DNA of 64,000 nt. Source: Leptobacterium sp964389205. GTDB lineage: Bacteria > Bacteroidota > Bacteroidia > Flavobacteriales > Flavobacteriaceae. The notes below the pieces were generated by a model. That model ran no database searches and was not told the origin of the DNA. It worked only from the letters and a program-made list of their open reading frames with translations. Positions 43,799 through 53,244 of the stretch are shown piece by piece; within the stretch, counting starts at the first letter, position 1, and each line of letters starts with the position of its first letter. A program made the translations under genes and the position numbers. The DNA is taken from positions 1 to 64,000 of the forward strand of contig CAYMDH010000010.1 of NCBI GenBank assembly GCA_964389205.1. Direction: 5' to 3'.

Positions 43799-44938
43799 TT
43801 ATAATGTACCTCGCATTTCTTGTTCTCTTTCTATGGCCTCAAAAAGTGCTTTAAAGTTTCCTTTTCCAAAAGATTGTGCTCCTTTTCGTTGAATTATTTC
43901 AAAAAACATAGTAGGTCTATCTAAAACCGGCTTAGTAAAAAGTTGTAGAAGATATCCTTCGTCATCGCGATCTATCAAAATACCGAGCTCTTTTAAAGGT
44001 GCTAAATCTTCATCAATTTCTCCAACACGATCAAGAACTGTATCATAATAAGATTCAGGAACGTATAAAAACTCTACTCCTCTATCTTTCAATGCTTTTA
44101 CTGTTTCTATAATATTATCTGTAGCCAAAGCAATGTGTTGCACACCCGCTCCATTATAAAAATCTATATATTCTTCTATTTGAGATTTTTTTCTTCCATC
44201 TGCAGGTTCGTTGATAGGAAATTTTATTCTTCCATTTCCATTGCTCATTACTTTACTCATAAGTGCAGTATACTCTGTAGAAATGTCATCATCATCAAAT
44301 GATATTAACTGTGCAAAACCCATAACATTTGCATAAAAATCACACCATTTGTTCATTTCATTCCAACCTACGTTCCCTACCATATGGTCAATATATTTTA
44401 ATCCAACTGCTTCAGGTCGATATGTTGGATTCCAAGCTTTATATCCAGGAAGAAAAACTCCATCATAGTCTTTTCTTTCAACAAAAACATGAAGGGTTTC
44501 TCCATAAGTATGAATTCCTGAAAGAATGACCTGTCCATTAGCATCTTCTTTCTTTGTTGGTTTCATATAACTTTTTGCTCCTCGACTAATAGTTTCTTTA
44601 TGGCTTTTTGTTGCATCATCTACCCATAATGCAACTACCTTTACTCCGTCTCCATGTGCGTCGATATGCTTGTTAATTTCTCCTCCTGATTGCAAAGGAG
44701 AGGTTAGAATTAATCGTATTTTATCTTGTTGCAATACATACGAAACCCGATCTTTTACTCCAGTTTCTAAGCCTGCATAAGCCAAAGGTTGAAATCCCCA
44801 AGCAGCTTGATAATAATGTGCTGCTTGTTTTGCATTTCCAACATAGAGTTCTACATAATCTGTTCCTAATAAGGGTAAAAAATCTCCTGCATTTGGAACT
44901 GTTTTATCTAATTCTAAAGGTGTTGTATTTGATGCCAT
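43799..44938 (-). CDS. hppD: 4-hydroxyphenylpyruvate dioxygenase
   Basis: Non-haem Fe(II) enzyme turning 4-hydroxyphenylpyruvate into homogentisate in tyrosine breakdown. It has 379 residues with two VOC/glyoxalase domains. The iron ligands are the His in KYIDHMVGNV, the His in GVQHIALATDNI and the Glu in TMFFEIIQRKGA. The C-terminal helix segment FGKGNFKALFEAIEREQEM that closes the active site is intact. The homogentisate dioxygenase gene lies 129 bases upstream on the same strand, so the two successive steps are probably co-expressed. Confidence 0.96.
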   Translation of the reverse strand: MASNTTPLELDKTVPNAGDFLPLLGTDYVELYVGNAKQAAHYYQAAWGFQPLAYAGLETGVKDRVSYVLQQDKIRLILTSPLQSGGEINKHIDAHGDGVKVVALWVDDATKSHKETISRGAKSYMKPTKKEDANGQVILSGIHTYGETLHVFVERKDYDGVFLPGYKAWNPTYRPEAVGLKYIDHMVGNVGWNEMNKWCDFYANVMGFAQLISFDDDDISTEYTALMSKVMSNGNGRIKFPINEPADGRKKSQIEEYIDFYNGAGVQHIALATDNIIETVKALKDRGVEFLYVPESYYDTVLDRVGEIDEDLAPLKELGILIDRDDEGYLLQLFTKPVLDRPTMFFEIIQRKGAQSFGKGNFKALFEAIEREQEMRGTL

Positions 44939-45067
44939 TGTGGTTATATTTTAAGTTGCTTCTTTTTTCAAAAGAAGAATTATTCAATTGATCGTCTTTA
45001 ATATAAAAGCAATTAAGTTACCACATAGCTCTTAGGTGAGCAGTTATATCTATTCTATAATTTAACA

Positions 45068-46225
45068 TCAGTCTAGCCAAGATTTATGATAATCTTCATC
45101 TGCTATTTCCATAGCTTCTTCAGTAAGTTGCATAGGCTTAAAAGTATCAACCATAACTGCTAGCTCATCTGTTTTCACTTTTCCTATACTACGTTCAACA
45201 GCTCCAGGATGAGGTCCATGAGGAATTCCTGCTGGGTGTAAGGAAATATGGCCTTGGTCGATATCATTTCTACTCATAAAATCTCCATCTACATAATAAA
45301 GAATTTCATCACTATCAATATTACTATGATTATAGGGAGCCGGGATACTTTCTGGATGATAATCATACAATCTGGGAACAAAACTACACACTACAAATGC
45401 ATCTGTTTCAAAAGTTTGATGTACTGGTGGTGGTTGATGTATTCTCCCCGTAATAGGTTCAAAATCATGAATAGAAAATGCATATGGATAGTTAAACCCG
45501 TCGTATCCTACCACATCAAAAGGATGTGTTGCATATACCATATCAAAAATATCATCTTGTTTTTTAATCTTAATTAAAAAATCTCCTTTTTCATTGTGTG
45601 TTTCTAATTCAGATGGTCTTCTTAAATCACGCTCGCAATAAGGTGCATGTTCTAATAATTGTCCAAACCAATTTCTATATCTTTTTGGTGTATATATTGG
45701 CCTCCTTGACTCTACTATAAATAAACGGTTTTCATTAGAATTAAAATTTATTTGATAGATAGTCCCACGAGGAACAATTAGATAATCTCCATATTTAAAA
45801 TCGAGATTTCCTAAATGTGTTTTTAATACTCCGCTTCCTTTATGAATAAAAATAAGCTCATCAGCATCTGTATTTTTATAAAAATATGCTGTTTGCGATT
45901 CTTGAGGTGCTGCTAAAATGATGGCACAGTCACTATTTACTAACACTGTTTTTCTACTCTTCAAATAATCGCTTTCTGGTTTCACCTTAAAACCATGAAA
46001 GCGATATGATTTCATATTATTTTTTACTGCAACCTTAGGAGCCACATTATAACTTCCTATAATTTCTTTTACCTGAGTTGGCCTATGTTCATGATATAAA
46101 TTAGTCGCCATCCCATCAAAACCAATAGTTCCAAATAACTGCTCATAATACAAATCACCATTTGGTTTTCTAAAAATAGTGTGTCGCTTCGGTGGAATTT
46201 TTCCTAATTTGTGATAGAATGGCAT
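45068..46225 (-). CDS. hmgA: Homogentisate 1,2-dioxygenase
   Basis: Opens the aromatic ring of homogentisate to maleylacetoacetate, directly after HppD. The 385-residue cupin protein is of the shorter bacterial type. The likely Fe(II) ligands are the His in APYNHSNID, the Glu in DSDEILYYVDG and the His in GIPHGPHPGAVE. Other typical parts are FRKPNGDLYYEQLFGTIGF at the start and HPFDVVGYDGFNYPYAFSIH. The next enzymes (maleylacetoacetate isomerase, fumarylacetoacetase) are not in the window. Confidence 0.93.
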   Translation of the reverse strand: MPFYHKLGKIPPKRHTIFRKPNGDLYYEQLFGTIGFDGMATNLYHEHRPTQVKEIIGSYNVAPKVAVKNNMKSYRFHGFKVKPESDYLKSRKTVLVNSDCAIILAAPQESQTAYFYKNTDADELIFIHKGSGVLKTHLGNLDFKYGDYLIVPRGTIYQINFNSNENRLFIVESRRPIYTPKRYRNWFGQLLEHAPYCERDLRRPSELETHNEKGDFLIKIKKQDDIFDMVYATHPFDVVGYDGFNYPYAFSIHDFEPITGRIHQPPPVHQTFETDAFVVCSFVPRLYDYHPESIPAPYNHSNIDSDEILYYVDGDFMSRNDIDQGHISLHPAGIPHGPHPGAVERSIGKVKTDELAVMVDTFKPMQLTEEAMEIADEDYHKSWLD

Positions 46226-46291
46226 AGGATTCTTAATTATTTGAACATTACAAATATCGTAATAATTTAGGTTTCTTTTTATTTAGCAATA

Positions 46292-48514
46292 TTAAAACCA
46301 GAACCCAACATTAAAGAACCATTGTACACCAGCTTCAGGTGACCATGAATATTTTATCTCTGCAGGGCCAATAAATGTTTCCAGACCATATCCAATAGCA
46401 TAACCTGTAAAATCTGGAGCTGTAAACCATTCTCCCGTTTCAAAAATATTATTAGCAGCATTTGCTATATTGACTGTAAAATTCAGGTGGTTTTTTTTAA
46501 TAAATTCATAATCCAATACTCCTGTCGCTTTCACATAACTATTCCCTCCAAAACTCAAAAAATCATACCCTAAAAAGGGAGTAAAGTTATTAATCAAATC
46601 ATTACCGTATCCTCCAAGAAAAAAATCAAAGGTGTTTACTTCGGTAGCTCCTATGGTAAAGCCTCCTTCCGTATTAATATTTAAAGCCAATTTATCTAAT
46701 ATTGGTACTGCAAAACCAATTTTTGCTTTTGCTATAGAATATGTATCAAACTGATTGTTAAAATCTGAAGAATACAGATACAAATGAAAATCTCCGTCAA
46801 AAAATAAGCCTTTTTTTGGAAAATAGCGATTGTCATAGGTGTCAAATTTTAAAAACCCGTATGCGTTTATAAAGTCACTATCTTCAAAAACTGCATCCTC
46901 TCCATCTTCCTGTATGGTTTCAGATTCAAAAGTAACATGCTTGTGTTCTGCACCTAACCCAAAAGCAAATTCTTCTCTAATAACTGTCTGCACATATACC
47001 TGAGTGGTAAAATCATTCACATCTAGATTAATTCGATCTACACCTACATCTGTTCGCCCCGTTAACTGTTGAAAAAAATCAAAATCGATATCTTTTTCAA
47101 AAGTGTTAAATCTGGAATTTACACCAAAACTCCAATAAAACCCTTTGTCTAGATAATATTCAAAATTGTACCGTACATTATCTCCAACAATGAGATCTAA
47201 AGACACTACATCGTCATCAAACAGTAAACGTTTTTTAGTAATATTTACCAAAGCAGCACTTCTGTATAAATCGTCATAATGAATTCCTAATCTCAATAAA
47301 GTAGTATTAGATTTTTCTTTTATATTAATTGATAGTTCTTGCCCTTCAACGTTAGGAATTAACTTATATCTAATGCCCTCAAAATTATTTGTTGCTGATA
47401 GATTATTAACTCGTTGATGAAATTTAGTATAGGTTATCTTTTCGTTTAATTTTAGACGAAGCTTTCCTTTTATATAGCCTCGAGTGTAACGATCATTTCC
47501 TGTGAGTGTTAATTTTTTAATCATCAACGTATCATTGTCGATCATTGCTATAGATCTCTCTGTATGGTTGTGTTTTTGTTTCTTAGCTATTTCTTTAAGT
47601 TCTTTTATTTTTAAACTCGCTCCAAATTCTCCATTGTCAATAATTTTTCTTCCTTCCCCAAAAGAAACTACTGTAAAATCTGTAATGTCAGGTTTTATAT
47701 ATAGATCTGTTTGTTTCGATTTTATTTTCATATCGTTTACGGTACGATAGTTATTTATTTGTAGTAAAACACTCGTTGCCGAGGTTAAATTTTGTCGGTT
47801 TGCAAGATCGTCTTGAACATCAATTCCAATAATAATATCGGCGCCCATTGCCCGTACTTCATCAATTGGGTAATTATTAACCACCCCTCCGTCTATTAAA
47901 AGTTTTCCTTCTATTTCTACCGGTTCAAATAAAGAAGGGAAAGCACCACTTGCACTAATGGCTTCTGGCAAATATCCTTTGTTAAGTAAAACAGGTTCGC
48001 CAGATTCAACATTGGTAGCTATACAGAAAAAAGGAATGGGAAGGTTATTAAAATCTTTCACGTCACTAATGTGTTGCAATAATCTAGATAAAAGGTTATA
48101 CACGTTTTGTCCTCTAGAAATAGAAGAAGGAAACTGTATTTTAAATTTATCAAAAGGAAGTGTTAGCGCATAGCGTTCTTGAGCTTCTTTTTCGTAAAAG
48201 GTCTTAGCGCCTCTTGGTATTTCATCTTGAATTAGTGTTCCGAAATCTACATTATTAAATATAGAATCTAATTGATGTGCTCTATATCCAGATGCATACA
48301 ATGCTCCAATAATAGCTCCCATACTTGTCCCTCCAATATAATCAATACGAACACCAGATTCTTCTATTACTTTTAAAGCGCCAATGTGCGCAAAGCCCTT
48401 AGCTCCACCGCCGCTCAAAACCAACCCTACTTTTACATCTTGATCTTGCTTGGTTTGTGCCGAAACCGAAAAGAAAAATACTAAAAAAAGTATTCCTAAC
48501 CACTCTTTTTTCAT
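46292..48514 (-). CDS. Patatin-like phospholipase fused to a BamA-like outer-membrane barrel
   Basis: A 740-residue outer-membrane protein. It has a signal peptide (FLVFFFSVSAQ), then a patatin domain at about residues 25-300, a POTRA-like stretch (IKKLTLTGNDRYTRGYIKGK onward), and a BamA/Omp85-type 16-strand barrel ending in Phe (VQWFFNVGFWF). The patatin catalytic set is complete: oxyanion loop LSGGGAKGFAHIGAL, nucleophile GGTSMGAIIG, and Asp in LLIDGGVVNNYP. This is the PlpD type of type V secretion protein. The ATG at 48514 is chosen; the longer frame would overlap uvrC. It lies 19 bases after uvrC. Confidence 0.92.
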   Translation of the reverse strand: MKKEWLGILFLVFFFSVSAQTKQDQDVKVGLVLSGGGAKGFAHIGALKVIEESGVRIDYIGGTSMGAIIGALYASGYRAHQLDSIFNNVDFGTLIQDEIPRGAKTFYEKEAQERYALTLPFDKFKIQFPSSISRGQNVYNLLSRLLQHISDVKDFNNLPIPFFCIATNVESGEPVLLNKGYLPEAISASGAFPSLFEPVEIEGKLLIDGGVVNNYPIDEVRAMGADIIIGIDVQDDLANRQNLTSATSVLLQINNYRTVNDMKIKSKQTDLYIKPDITDFTVVSFGEGRKIIDNGEFGASLKIKELKEIAKKQKHNHTERSIAMIDNDTLMIKKLTLTGNDRYTRGYIKGKLRLKLNEKITYTKFHQRVNNLSATNNFEGIRYKLIPNVEGQELSINIKEKSNTTLLRLGIHYDDLYRSAALVNITKKRLLFDDDVVSLDLIVGDNVRYNFEYYLDKGFYWSFGVNSRFNTFEKDIDFDFFQQLTGRTDVGVDRINLDVNDFTTQVYVQTVIREEFAFGLGAEHKHVTFESETIQEDGEDAVFEDSDFINAYGFLKFDTYDNRYFPKKGLFFDGDFHLYLYSSDFNNQFDTYSIAKAKIGFAVPILDKLALNINTEGGFTIGATEVNTFDFFLGGYGNDLINNFTPFLGYDFLSFGGNSYVKATGVLDYEFIKKNHLNFTVNIANAANNIFETGEWFTAPDFTGYAIGYGLETFIGPAEIKYSWSPEAGVQWFFNVGFWF

Positions 48515-48533
48515 CCCTTGAATATACTCATTT

Positions 48534-50321
48534 TTAATGAAAGTTTGTATATATTTTTTGCGCTCTGGAAGCTCCAACAACAGTCACTAAATTCTCTAAC
48601 GATGCCTCCTTAATTCTCTTCACAGATTTAAAATGTTTTAATAATTCTATAATTGTTTTTTCTCCAACACCTTCTATCATTTCTAATTCTGAATGTATTG
48701 CAGCATTACTCCTTTTGTTTCTATGAAAAGTAATCCCAAAACGGTGCGCCTCATTTCTTAATTGTTGGATAATTTTCAACGTTTCAGATTTCTTATCTAA
48801 ATACATTGGAATTGAGTCATTGGGATAGTAAATTTCTTCTAATCTTTTTGCTATTCCTATAATGGCTATTTTTCCTCTAAGTCCTAGAATATCTAAACTC
48901 TTTAGCGCAGAAGATAATTGTCCTTTACCTCCATCTATAACTATTAATTGTGGCAATGATTGTTCCTCTTCTAATAAACGTTTATAGCGCCGAAATACTA
49001 CTTCTTCCATAGAGGCAAAATCATCAGGACCTTCTACCGTTTTAATATTATAATGTCTGTATTCTTTTTTAGCTGGTTTTCCATTTCTAAACACTACACA
49101 AGCAGCAACTGGATTTGTTCCTTGAATGTTAGAATTATCAAAACACTCTATATGAACAGGTTCTTCTGTAAGGCGAAGGTCTTTTTTCATTTGCGTCATT
49201 ATTCTTTTCACATGCCTGTCGGGATCTGTAACTCTAACCTGCTTAAAACGTTCTTGCCGAAAAAATTTAGCATTTCTATGAGACAGGTCTAAAATTCTTT
49301 TTTTATCTCCTAGTTTTGGAATGACTACTTTAATGCCTTCTGGAACATTAATAGTAAAAGGAACATAAATTTCTTTCGTTTGCGAGCTAAAGCGCTGCCT
49401 TATTTCTATAATTGCTAATTCTAATAATTCTTCATCTGTCTCTTCTAACTTCTTTTTTATCTCTATAGTATGAGATCTAATAATAGAACCGTATGATAAT
49501 TGTAAGAAATTGATATAGGCATAACTTTCGTCTGATACTATAGAAAAAACATCAACATTACTAATCTTAGGATTTACAATAGTAGATTTTGCCTGATAGT
49601 TTTCCAGAATATCTATTTTCTCTTTTATTTTTTGAGCTTCTTCAAATTTCATCTCGCTCGCTAACGATTTCATTTGTTTTTTAAATTGATGCAACGAATC
49701 TTTAAAATTTCCTTTTAAAATTTCTCGAATCGTTTTTATTTGCTCATCATAAGTAGCAACAGATTGAAAATCTTCACAAGGTCCAATACAATTTCCTAAA
49801 TGGTATTCTAAGCAAACCTTATACTTCCCTGCTTGTACTTTTTCTTCAGACAAGTCATAACTGCAAGTTCTTAAAGGATATAATCCTTTGATAAGGTCTA
49901 ATAATATTCTAACTGTTTTTACATTTGTATAGGGCCCAAAATATTCTGATCCATCTTTGATCATATTTCGAGTTTGAAAAACTCTGGGAAAGCGTTCTTT
50001 TTTTATACAAATCCAAGGATACGTTTTGTCATCCTTTAGCATTACATTGTAGCGAGGTTGGTATTTCTTAATCAGGTTGTTTTCTAATAACAGTGCATCT
50101 GTTTCTGTAGGAACCACAATATGTTTTATGGTTACTATTTTTTTTACTAGAACCTTTGTTTTCCCATATTCATGATTCTTACGAAAATAAGAAGACACTC
50201 TTTTTTTTAAATTTTTTGCTTTCCCAACATATAATATCTTTCCATCTTTATCATAATACTGATATACCCCTGGATCATTAGGTAAGGTTTGAAGTTGCAA
50301 TTCTAAAGATAGATCGCTCAT
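48534..50321 (-). CDS. uvrC: Excinuclease ABC subunit C
   Basis: Makes both incisions in nucleotide excision repair. The 595-residue protein has, in order: a GIY-YIG nuclease (GVYQYYDKDGKILYVGKAKN) at residues 15-95, a Cys-rich patch (CSYDLSE to CLEYHLGNCIGPC), a UVR domain (KSLASEMKFEEAQKIKEKID), an RNase H-like nuclease (HIECFDNSNIQGTNPVAACV; LIVIDGGKGQLSSA), and a C-terminal helix-hairpin-helix pair (IEGVGEKTIIELLKHF; VVGASRAQKIY). A -7 box lies 5 bases before the start codon. Confidence 0.97.
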   Translation of the reverse strand: MSDLSLELQLQTLPNDPGVYQYYDKDGKILYVGKAKNLKKRVSSYFRKNHEYGKTKVLVKKIVTIKHIVVPTETDALLLENNLIKKYQPRYNVMLKDDKTYPWICIKKERFPRVFQTRNMIKDGSEYFGPYTNVKTVRILLDLIKGLYPLRTCSYDLSEEKVQAGKYKVCLEYHLGNCIGPCEDFQSVATYDEQIKTIREILKGNFKDSLHQFKKQMKSLASEMKFEEAQKIKEKIDILENYQAKSTIVNPKISNVDVFSIVSDESYAYINFLQLSYGSIIRSHTIEIKKKLEETDEELLELAIIEIRQRFSSQTKEIYVPFTINVPEGIKVVIPKLGDKKRILDLSHRNAKFFRQERFKQVRVTDPDRHVKRIMTQMKKDLRLTEEPVHIECFDNSNIQGTNPVAACVVFRNGKPAKKEYRHYNIKTVEGPDDFASMEEVVFRRYKRLLEEEQSLPQLIVIDGGKGQLSSALKSLDILGLRGKIAIIGIAKRLEEIYYPNDSIPMYLDKKSETLKIIQQLRNEAHRFGITFHRNKRSNAAIHSELEMIEGVGEKTIIELLKHFKSVKRIKEASLENLVTVVGASRAQKIYTNFH

Positions 50322-50326
50322 ATAAA

Positions 50327-50334
50327 CAAAATTA
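50327..50334 (-). promoter_or_regulatory. -7 promoter box abutting the uvrC start
   Basis: The reverse strand reads TAATTTTG (exact TAnnTTTG), then TTTAT and the uvrC ATG. This implies a leaderless or nearly leaderless mRNA. Confidence 0.5.
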
Positions 50335-50539
50335 GTATTAATTATGCTTTTCTACTAGATGAAATTCTATTTCTGTTATGTTAAAGTTTTTTTTATTGAA
50401 TTTCATTAGAATTTGCACGTTACAAGGTTTTTATACTAATCATTTTTTTCGATAAAAAGCTTTTTTATTAAAAAAATGGCTGTTTCAGCTGGTGTTTTAA
50501 AAAAAATCCTTATATTAGCATAACCCAAATTTTAAAACC

Positions 50540-50725
50540 ATGATATATTACATTATTGCTCTTACGCTTTATTCTACAATTTTTATTATTTCTGCTTATT
50601 TTACAAACGCCAAATTTAGAAGATTTGTAGCCTCAGTAACTAATAAATTAAACGTTATATTTCTTTCTATTAAAAATAGTTTAGTTAGCGACAAAGGTTT
50701 GATCGTTCAACAAATAAATGAATAA
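50540..50725 (+). CDS. Small membrane protein overlapping the 5-formyl-THF cyclo-ligase gene
   Basis: A 61-residue protein with one N-terminal membrane helix (YYIIALTLYSTIFIISAYF) followed by a basic soluble tail. TATATTAG at 50511-50518 is a one-mismatch -7 box 21 bases upstream. The stop overlaps the start of the cyclo-ligase gene by 8 bases, the usual geometry of translational coupling, which favours a real gene. Function unknown. Confidence 0.6.
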   Translation: MIYYIIALTLYSTIFIISAYFTNAKFRRFVASVTNKLNVIFLSIKNSLVSDKGLIVQQINE

Positions 50726-51284
50726 AAGTGAATTGCGAAAAAAATATAAGCATCTTCGGAATAAATTAACCGAAGATCTTATAGATACATATAGTATCGA
50801 TATTGCAAATCAACTTATTAAACTACCGCTTTGGGAAAAAACATATTTCCACCTCTTTCTTCCTATTTTAGAAATGAAAGAGGTGGATACTTCATTTATT
50901 TTACACATCCTCCAAGGAAAAGATAAAGAAATACTTATTTCGAAAAGCAATTTTAAGACCAGAGAAATGCGTACCTATTTACTTACTGAAAATACGCGTA
51001 TTAAAAAAAATAGTTATAATATCCCAGAGCCTATAGATGGTATTGAAGTCCCTTTATCAAAAATAGAAGTAGTATTCGTTCCTTTATTAGGTTTTGACAA
51101 GAAAGGAAATCGAATAGGATATGGAAAAGGATTCTACGATACTTTCTTAGCTAAATGCCCTCCAAGTGTTATAAAAGTCGGACTTTCTTTTTTTGAAGCC
51201 GAAGATTTTATTAAAGATATTCATCCAAAAGATATTTCCTTAGATTATTGTGTTATTCCTAACAAAATTTATAATTTTATTTGA
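50718..51284 (+). CDS. 5-formyltetrahydrofolate cyclo-ligase
   Basis: ATP-dependent conversion of 5-formyl-THF to 5,10-methenyl-THF (YgfA/FAU1/MTHFS family), 188 residues as usual. The N-terminal helix with Lys/Arg (KSELRKKYKHLRNKL) binds the folate. The signature VPLLGFDKKGNRIGYGKGFYD carries the ATP/Mg site, and the C-terminal PKDISLDYCVIPNKIY is typical. It is coupled to the preceding small membrane-protein gene by an 8-base overlap. Confidence 0.92.
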   Translation: MNKSELRKKYKHLRNKLTEDLIDTYSIDIANQLIKLPLWEKTYFHLFLPILEMKEVDTSFILHILQGKDKEILISKSNFKTREMRTYLLTENTRIKKNSYNIPEPIDGIEVPLSKIEVVFVPLLGFDKKGNRIGYGKGFYDTFLAKCPPSVIKVGLSFFEAEDFIKDIHPKDISLDYCVIPNKIYNFI

Positions 51285-51372
51285 TATTATAAAGATTATA
51301 ACATTTTTGTTAAAATAAACTTATATTTAGTGTTTAAATTTTATGTGCTCCCTCAACCCTCGTTAGCTTAAA

Positions 51373-52827
51373 ATGATTAAAAACTTAACTATTAATAGTC
51401 TGTCTAAAAACTTAGGTTTTTTTTATTGGACTAAAAATAAAATATCTGGAAAAGAATCTTGGTCCAAAGATATGTTTAAAATCATTGGGGCAAGCTCGCA
51501 TAATCTATTTTCATTCCATCAGTTTATTAGTGAATATGTTCATGAAAATGATCAGTATGTTTTAATTGAAAATCTCGAAAATTATATTGAAAATAAAACG
51601 GCTTTTAAAACAGATATTAGGGTTAGAAAAAAGAACAAAGATTATTATTGGTTAACCTGTAAGTCCTTAATTGAAATTAACGATACTATTACCCCCAAAG
51701 AGCATTTAATTGTATTTGTTGATATTAATAAAGAGAAAAAATACAAAATAAGATACGAAGAAAACAAATTTTTTTATCAGGAAAGTGCCGAAATGACAAG
51801 AACCGGAGGCTGGTTTATTGATTTTGAGCATAAGAAAACATACTGGGACAGAGGAACTAGAAACATCTTAGGGATTAGCAAAAGCATTAAGCCGTCTATT
51901 AAAATTGGGCTTTCTTTTTTTTCAAAAGAATACAAATACAACACATTAAAACACTTACTTGATTGTTCTCGTAATGGTTTTCCTTTTCATATGGAAACAA
52001 AACTAAATACGAAAAGAGGGCACTCAATTTGGGCTATTATTATTGGAAAACCAATTTACAATGAAGCGAAAGTAATCATTGGAATGCGTGGAGTTCTTCA
52101 AGATATTTATGAATTAAAAATGAAAGAACTTAGTATCAAGAAATCTATGGATATTATTAGTTCACAAAATACAAGGCTCTACAATTTTGCACATATAGTT
52201 TCTCATAATCTTCGTTCTCATTCTAGTAACCTAGATTTGATTATTGAGCTCATTAAAGACACCGGTAATGAAGATGAAAAAGAGGAGCTTTTTGGAACTT
52301 TAATTAAAGTATCTGAAAGTCTCAATAAAACAATTGAACATTTAAACGAAGTAGCTGCTATACATACATTCATTAATAGAAAAGTAGAGTCTATTCGTTT
52401 TAACGATACGCTTCAGTTAGTTACTTCATCAATAAATCAAATTATTAATCAAGAAAATGCGCTTATAGAATCTGATTTTTCTGAAGTTGAAGATCTTGAA
52501 TATGTACCTGCATACTTAGAAAGTATCTTTCTTAATTTAATTACAAATGCTATTAAATATAAGCACCCTAAAAGAAGCCCCCATATTTATATTAAAACGT
52601 ATAAACAACAGGATAAAAAATATATGATTGTAAAAGATAACGGTAGTGGAATTGATTTGGAAAGTTTTGGATCTAAGGTTTTTAGCATGTATGGTACTTT
52701 TCATCAACAAGAAGAAGCCGTTGGGATAGGCCTTTTTATGACAAAAAATCAAATTGAATCTTTAAATGGTACAATAGATATAGAAAGTGAAGTAGGTGTA
52801 GGAACTGTATTTACTATTAATTTCTAG
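51373..52827 (+). CDS. PAS-domain sensor histidine kinase
   Basis: A 484-residue soluble kinase with no membrane helices or signal peptide. Two PAS/PAC-like segments cover about residues 1-130 and 130-255 (KNKDYYWLTCKSLIEINDTI; MRGVLQDIYELKMKELSI). The phosphoacceptor His lies in NFAHIVSHNLRSHSSNLDLI near residue 280. The ATPase domain has N (LITNAIKYKHPKR), G1 (VKDNGSGIDLE) and G2 (AVGIGLFMTKNQIE) boxes and ends GVGTVFTINF. The response regulator follows by 3 bases, so they form a two-component pair with an intracellular signal. A one-mismatch -7 box (TATATTTA) lies about 45 bases upstream. Confidence 0.92.
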   Translation: MIKNLTINSLSKNLGFFYWTKNKISGKESWSKDMFKIIGASSHNLFSFHQFISEYVHENDQYVLIENLENYIENKTAFKTDIRVRKKNKDYYWLTCKSLIEINDTITPKEHLIVFVDINKEKKYKIRYEENKFFYQESAEMTRTGGWFIDFEHKKTYWDRGTRNILGISKSIKPSIKIGLSFFSKEYKYNTLKHLLDCSRNGFPFHMETKLNTKRGHSIWAIIIGKPIYNEAKVIIGMRGVLQDIYELKMKELSIKKSMDIISSQNTRLYNFAHIVSHNLRSHSSNLDLIIELIKDTGNEDEKEELFGTLIKVSESLNKTIEHLNEVAAIHTFINRKVESIRFNDTLQLVTSSINQIINQENALIESDFSEVEDLEYVPAYLESIFLNLITNAIKYKHPKRSPHIYIKTYKQQDKKYMIVKDNGSGIDLESFGSKVFSMYGTFHQQEEAVGIGLFMTKNQIESLNGTIDIESEVGVGTVFTINF

Positions 52828-52830
52828 CGC

Positions 52831-53244
52831 ATGAAAAACAACATTGTAGATTTAGTTTGCATTATTGATGATGATAAAATATATGTAAGTTTAATTCGAA
52901 AAATAATAGAATCTCGAAAGCTCAGTAAAGATTTACTTATTTTTAGTAATGGAAAAAAAGCATTAGATTATTTTGAATATTTATTTAATAATTTTCAAGA
53001 GTATAAAGTTCCTAATATTATTTTTTTAGATTTAAATATGCCTGTTATGGATGGATGGCAGTTTTTAGAACATTTTATGAAGATTGAAAAAAAGTTCAAA
53101 AAAATAATAACTTTATATATTGTTAGCTCATCAATAGATCCTGTTGATATTGGAAAAGCAAATAAACTATCTTCTATTTCAGGATATATTATCAAACCGT
53201 TAAAACCTACAGAGATAGAAGGTATTTTTAGGAAAGAATCTTAA
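52831..53244 (+). CDS. Single-domain response regulator (CheY-like)
   Basis: A 137-residue receiver domain with no output domain. The acidic pair Asp13-Asp14 (CIIDDDK), the phosphoacceptor Asp67 (IIFLDLNMPVMDGWQFL), the switch Ser in LYIVSSSIDPVD and the conserved Lys in GYIIKPLKP are all in place. It is 3 bases after its histidine kinase. Without an effector domain it must act by protein contact or phosphotransfer, as in the Rcp1-type regulators that pair with PAS kinases. Its stop abuts the convergent lspA stop directly. Confidence 0.92.
   Translation: MKNNIVDLVCIIDDDKIYVSLIRKIIESRKLSKDLLIFSNGKKALDYFEYLFNNFQEYKVPNIIFLDLNMPVMDGWQFLEHFMKIEKKFKKIITLYIVSSSIDPVDIGKANKLSSISGYIIKPLKPTEIEGIFRKES

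Noticed and set aside
44952..44985. Short inverted repeat (CTTCTTTT / AAAAGAAG) upstream of hppD
   Set aside because: It is low-complexity and has no T-run in the right place. It may be chance in AT-rich DNA, so it is not listed as a terminator.
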